NCBI GenBank assembly: GCA_025050535.1
Contig: JALBVF010000001.1
Location: 372,001 to 436,000, forward strand
Reading direction: 5' to 3'
Source: Candidatus Protistibacter heckmannii
GTDB lineage: Bacteria; Pseudomonadota; Gammaproteobacteria; Burkholderiales; Burkholderiaceae
Length of the DNA stretch: 64,000 nucleotides
Shown here: positions 62,371-64,000 of the stretch, piece by piece
Layout of the letters: each line of letters starts with the position of its first letter
How positions within the stretch are numbered: the stretch's first letter is position 1
The notes under the pieces: model-generated
What the model was told of the DNA's origin: nothing
Seen by the model: the letters and a program-made list of their open reading frames with translations, nothing else
The model's database searches: none
Translations under genes and position numbers: made by a program

Positions 62371-63138
62371 GTGCTGTGGTCCATCATCGCCGCGAACCTG
62401 CTGGCCGGTCTGGTCAGCGTTTCCTGCGCGGCCCTGCTCTCCTTCGGTCTGCTGGCCAGCGTCGTGCGGCGCATGGTCAGCTATTCGGTGGGCCTTCTGC
62501 TGGCGACTTCGCTGCTGCACGCCTTGCCGGAGGCCTTCGAATCCGGCGCGGACGCGCGTGCGCTGTTCGCCACGCTGCTCGCCGGGCTGCTGGGCTTTTT
62601 CCTGCTGGAGAAGCTCACGCTGCTGCGCCATTCGCACCATCACGAGGGCGATGGACACGGCCACAGCCACGGGCATGACGCGGACGAGGCCGGCAAGAGT
62701 GGCTGGATGATCCTGCTCGGCGACGGGCTACACAATTTCGTCGACGGCATCCTGGTCGCGGCCGCCTTCAGCACGGACCCGCAACTGGGCATCGTGACGG
62801 CGGCGGCGATCGTGGCCCATGAGATTCCGCAGGAGATCGGCGATTTCATCGTGCTGCTCAACGCGGGCTTCTCCAAGATGCGGGCGCTGATCTACAACTT
62901 CAGTTCGACCCTGGCGGCGGTGGCCGGTGGCGTGCTAGGCTATCTTCTGCTAGGCGGTTTGAGCGGCGTGATCCCCTATCTGCTGGTGCTGGCGTCGAGC
63001 AGCTTTATCTATATCGCCGTGAGCGACCTGATGCCGCAGATGCAGAAGCGCCCCGAGGCGCGCGAGACACTGATCCAGTCGCTGCTGGTGGCGGCGGGCA
63101 TCGGCACGGTGCTGCTGCTGACGCAGGCGGGGCACTGA
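62371..63138 (+). CDS. ZIP-family metal ion transporter
   Basis: A 255-residue membrane protein with about eight membrane segments. The His-rich loop is HSHHHEGDGHGHSHGHDADE (residues about 90-110). The metal pathway motifs DGLHNFVDGILVAAAF and IVAHEIPQEIGDFIVLL are typical of zinc-type ZIP carriers. The GTG start at 62371 is 3 bp after the dienelactone hydrolase stop, suggesting co-transcription. It would import Zn2+ or a related divalent metal. It is intact. Confidence 0.92.
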   Translation: MLWSIIAANLLAGLVSVSCAALLSFGLLASVVRRMVSYSVGLLLATSLLHALPEAFESGADARALFATLLAGLLGFFLLEKLTLLRHSHHHEGDGHGHSHGHDADEAGKSGWMILLGDGLHNFVDGILVAAAFSTDPQLGIVTAAAIVAHEIPQEIGDFIVLLNAGFSKMRALIYNFSSTLAAVAGGVLGYLLLGGLSGVIPYLLVLASSSFIYIAVSDLMPQMQKRPEARETLIQSLLVAAGIGTVLLLTQAGH

Positions 63139-63281
63139 GGCTGCGGACCGCGGCGGGCCGTGCGCAGGCTGCGTCGACAGGCGGAGCCCCGCCGATCTCC
63201 CGTGCGGATTCTTCGCGCCAGATGACAAAAAATCCGATTTCGCCGCTTTTCGCCATGCCGCGCCGCTGGCATATTGGCGCG

Positions 63282-63919
63282 ATGCTACCCAACACCCGAT
63301 TCCGATTTCTCGTCCTCGGCGCCGCGCTGCCGTTCGGGGTTTCCTTGATGCGGCCGGCGCGCGCGCTGAGCCTGGACGACCTGAGCGCGGGCGACGCTTC
63401 CACGGGCGTGAAGGCGGCGCTCGAGAAGGGCGCGGGCGCGGCGGTGTCGCGTCTGGGTGTGGATGGCGGCTTTCTCGGCAATCCGAAGGAGAAGATTCCG
63501 CTGCCCTCGGCCTGCGCCAGGCCGAGGGCAGCCTGCGCGTGATGGGCATGGGAGAGCAGGCCGACACGCTGGTGGACGCGATGAACCACGCGGCGGAGAA
63601 GGCGGTGTCCAACGCCCGGCCGCTGCTCCTGAACGCGGTGCGGCAGATGACGGTGGCCGACGCCAAGCAGATCCTCGCCGGCGGCGACACGCATGCGACG
63701 GACCAGTCCGGGCTGGCGAAGCAGTACAACCAGCTGGCCGGCAAGGCCGTGCAGACGGGGCTGCTCAAGAGCGAGGACGCGATGGTGGAGCAGTACGTGA
63801 CGCGCAAGGCGCTCGACGGGCTCTATAAGATGATCGGCGAGGAGGAGTGGGCGATCCACGCCAATCCGCTCGGCGCCGGCAGCCAGTTGCTGGGCAAGGT
63901 CTTCAGCGCGGTGAAATAG
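63282..63919 (+). pseudogene. DUF4197 family exported protein, palindromic frameshift
   Basis: The gene begins MLPNTRFRFLVLGAALPFGVSLMRPARALSLDDLSAGDASTGVKAALEKGA, a signal peptide followed by the DUF4197 start. The frame is lost near 63510 at KIPLP and resumes as LRQAEGSLRVMGMGEQADTLVDAMNHAAEKAV to the TAG at 63919. The lesion lies inside a perfect hairpin of 15-bp arms. The ATG at 63282 is preferred by its signal peptide, although in-frame upstream starts exist at 63222 and 63255. The function of the family is unknown. Confidence 0.85.
63500..63532. repeat. 15-bp perfect inverted repeat at the DUF4197 frameshift
   Basis: GCTGCCCTCGGCCTG and CAGGCCGAGGGCAGC are separated by CGC. The right arm encodes the family sequence QAEGS. 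The left arm is what the frame should have read as a short Pro-(Asp/Glu)-Ala-Leu-type segment and now mirrors the right arm. Confidence 0.9.
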
Positions 63920-63930
63920 GCGGCCGGCCG

Positions 63931-63950
63931 AAAAAAGCCCCGCCGGGGCT
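63931..63950 (-). terminator. Intrinsic terminator for a leftward gene beyond the edge
   Basis: AGCCCC-GGC-GGGGCT followed by six T on the minus strand. It has no T run on the plus strand, so it would end a leftward transcript coming from the right. The last 50 bases of the window show no gene. Confidence 0.65.
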
Positions 63951-64000
63951 CGCGCCGCGGGCGGGGTTGAGAATGAGCGGTCTCGCTGCGAGGGACCGCG

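Overview
The window looks like a high-GC betaproteobacterium of the order Burkholderiales, probably near Alcaligenaceae. The reasons are the neighbourhoods (mltG-tmk-holB-tatD, galU-valS, BPSS1780-type membrane protein/thrB/DUF2782/polA), a Bug/TctC solute-binding protein, a tctAB pair and the codon use. No rRNA, tRNA or CRISPR array was recognised.

The most striking property is a sharp split in gene health. Replication, repair, translation and envelope genes are intact: alaS, valS, glnS, polA, uvrD, holB, tmk, tadA, mltG, ldcA, galU, thrB, ybiT, ygfZ and tatD. Catabolic, transport and accessory genes are mostly broken by stops, frameshifts, catalytic-motif deletions or insertion sequences. 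This is the pattern expected of a genome early in reductive decay, for instance after a recent move to a host-restricted life. The lifestyle is inference.

Layout. 1-0.3 kb: vapBC toxin-antitoxin pair, cut by the window edge. 0.5-3.7 kb: broken esterase, DUF488 protein and a broken secreted TPR-CHAT protein. 3.8-8.2 kb: leftward operon mltG-tmk-holB-tatD-ankyrin. 8.3-11.2 kb: rightward ygfZ-DUF4936 followed by a deletion chimera of NRDE and saccharopine-dehydrogenase-like remnants. 11.3-15.0 kb: GNAT, thioesterase, Bug protein, two broken alpha/beta hydrolases. 15.0-16.2 kb: IS630 copy A. 16.2-22.5 kb: unrecognised broken membrane gene, ybiT, ldcA, tadA, broken anti-sigma factor and a different, decayed IS630-type element (copy C). 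22.6-37.0 kb: a long decayed catabolic operon: a branched-chain-type ABC transporter, beta-oxidation genes, short-chain dehydrogenases, a thioesterase, an oxidoreductase, an aldolase-like gene and the 5' half of an epoxide-hydrolase-like gene. 37.0-38.1 kb: IS630 copy B, inverted relative to A. 38.1-40.9 kb: broken P-loop kinase, broken acyl-CoA ligase and a 51-residue secreted Lys/Glu/Ala-rich peptide. 40.9-64 kb: mostly intact core genes with tctAB and a few pseudogenes.

The main structural finding is that IS copies A and B bracket a 20.8-kb inversion. The 3' half of the epoxide-hydrolase-like gene left of A and its 5' half left of B rejoin perfectly in frame across one TA target dinucleotide. 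Undoing the inversion makes one co-directional operon running from the ABC transporter through the hydrolases to the Bug protein. A second finding is mutational: several lesions sit on long perfect inverted repeats with 2-7 nt loops inside coding sequence, as expected from template switching at quasi-palindromes.
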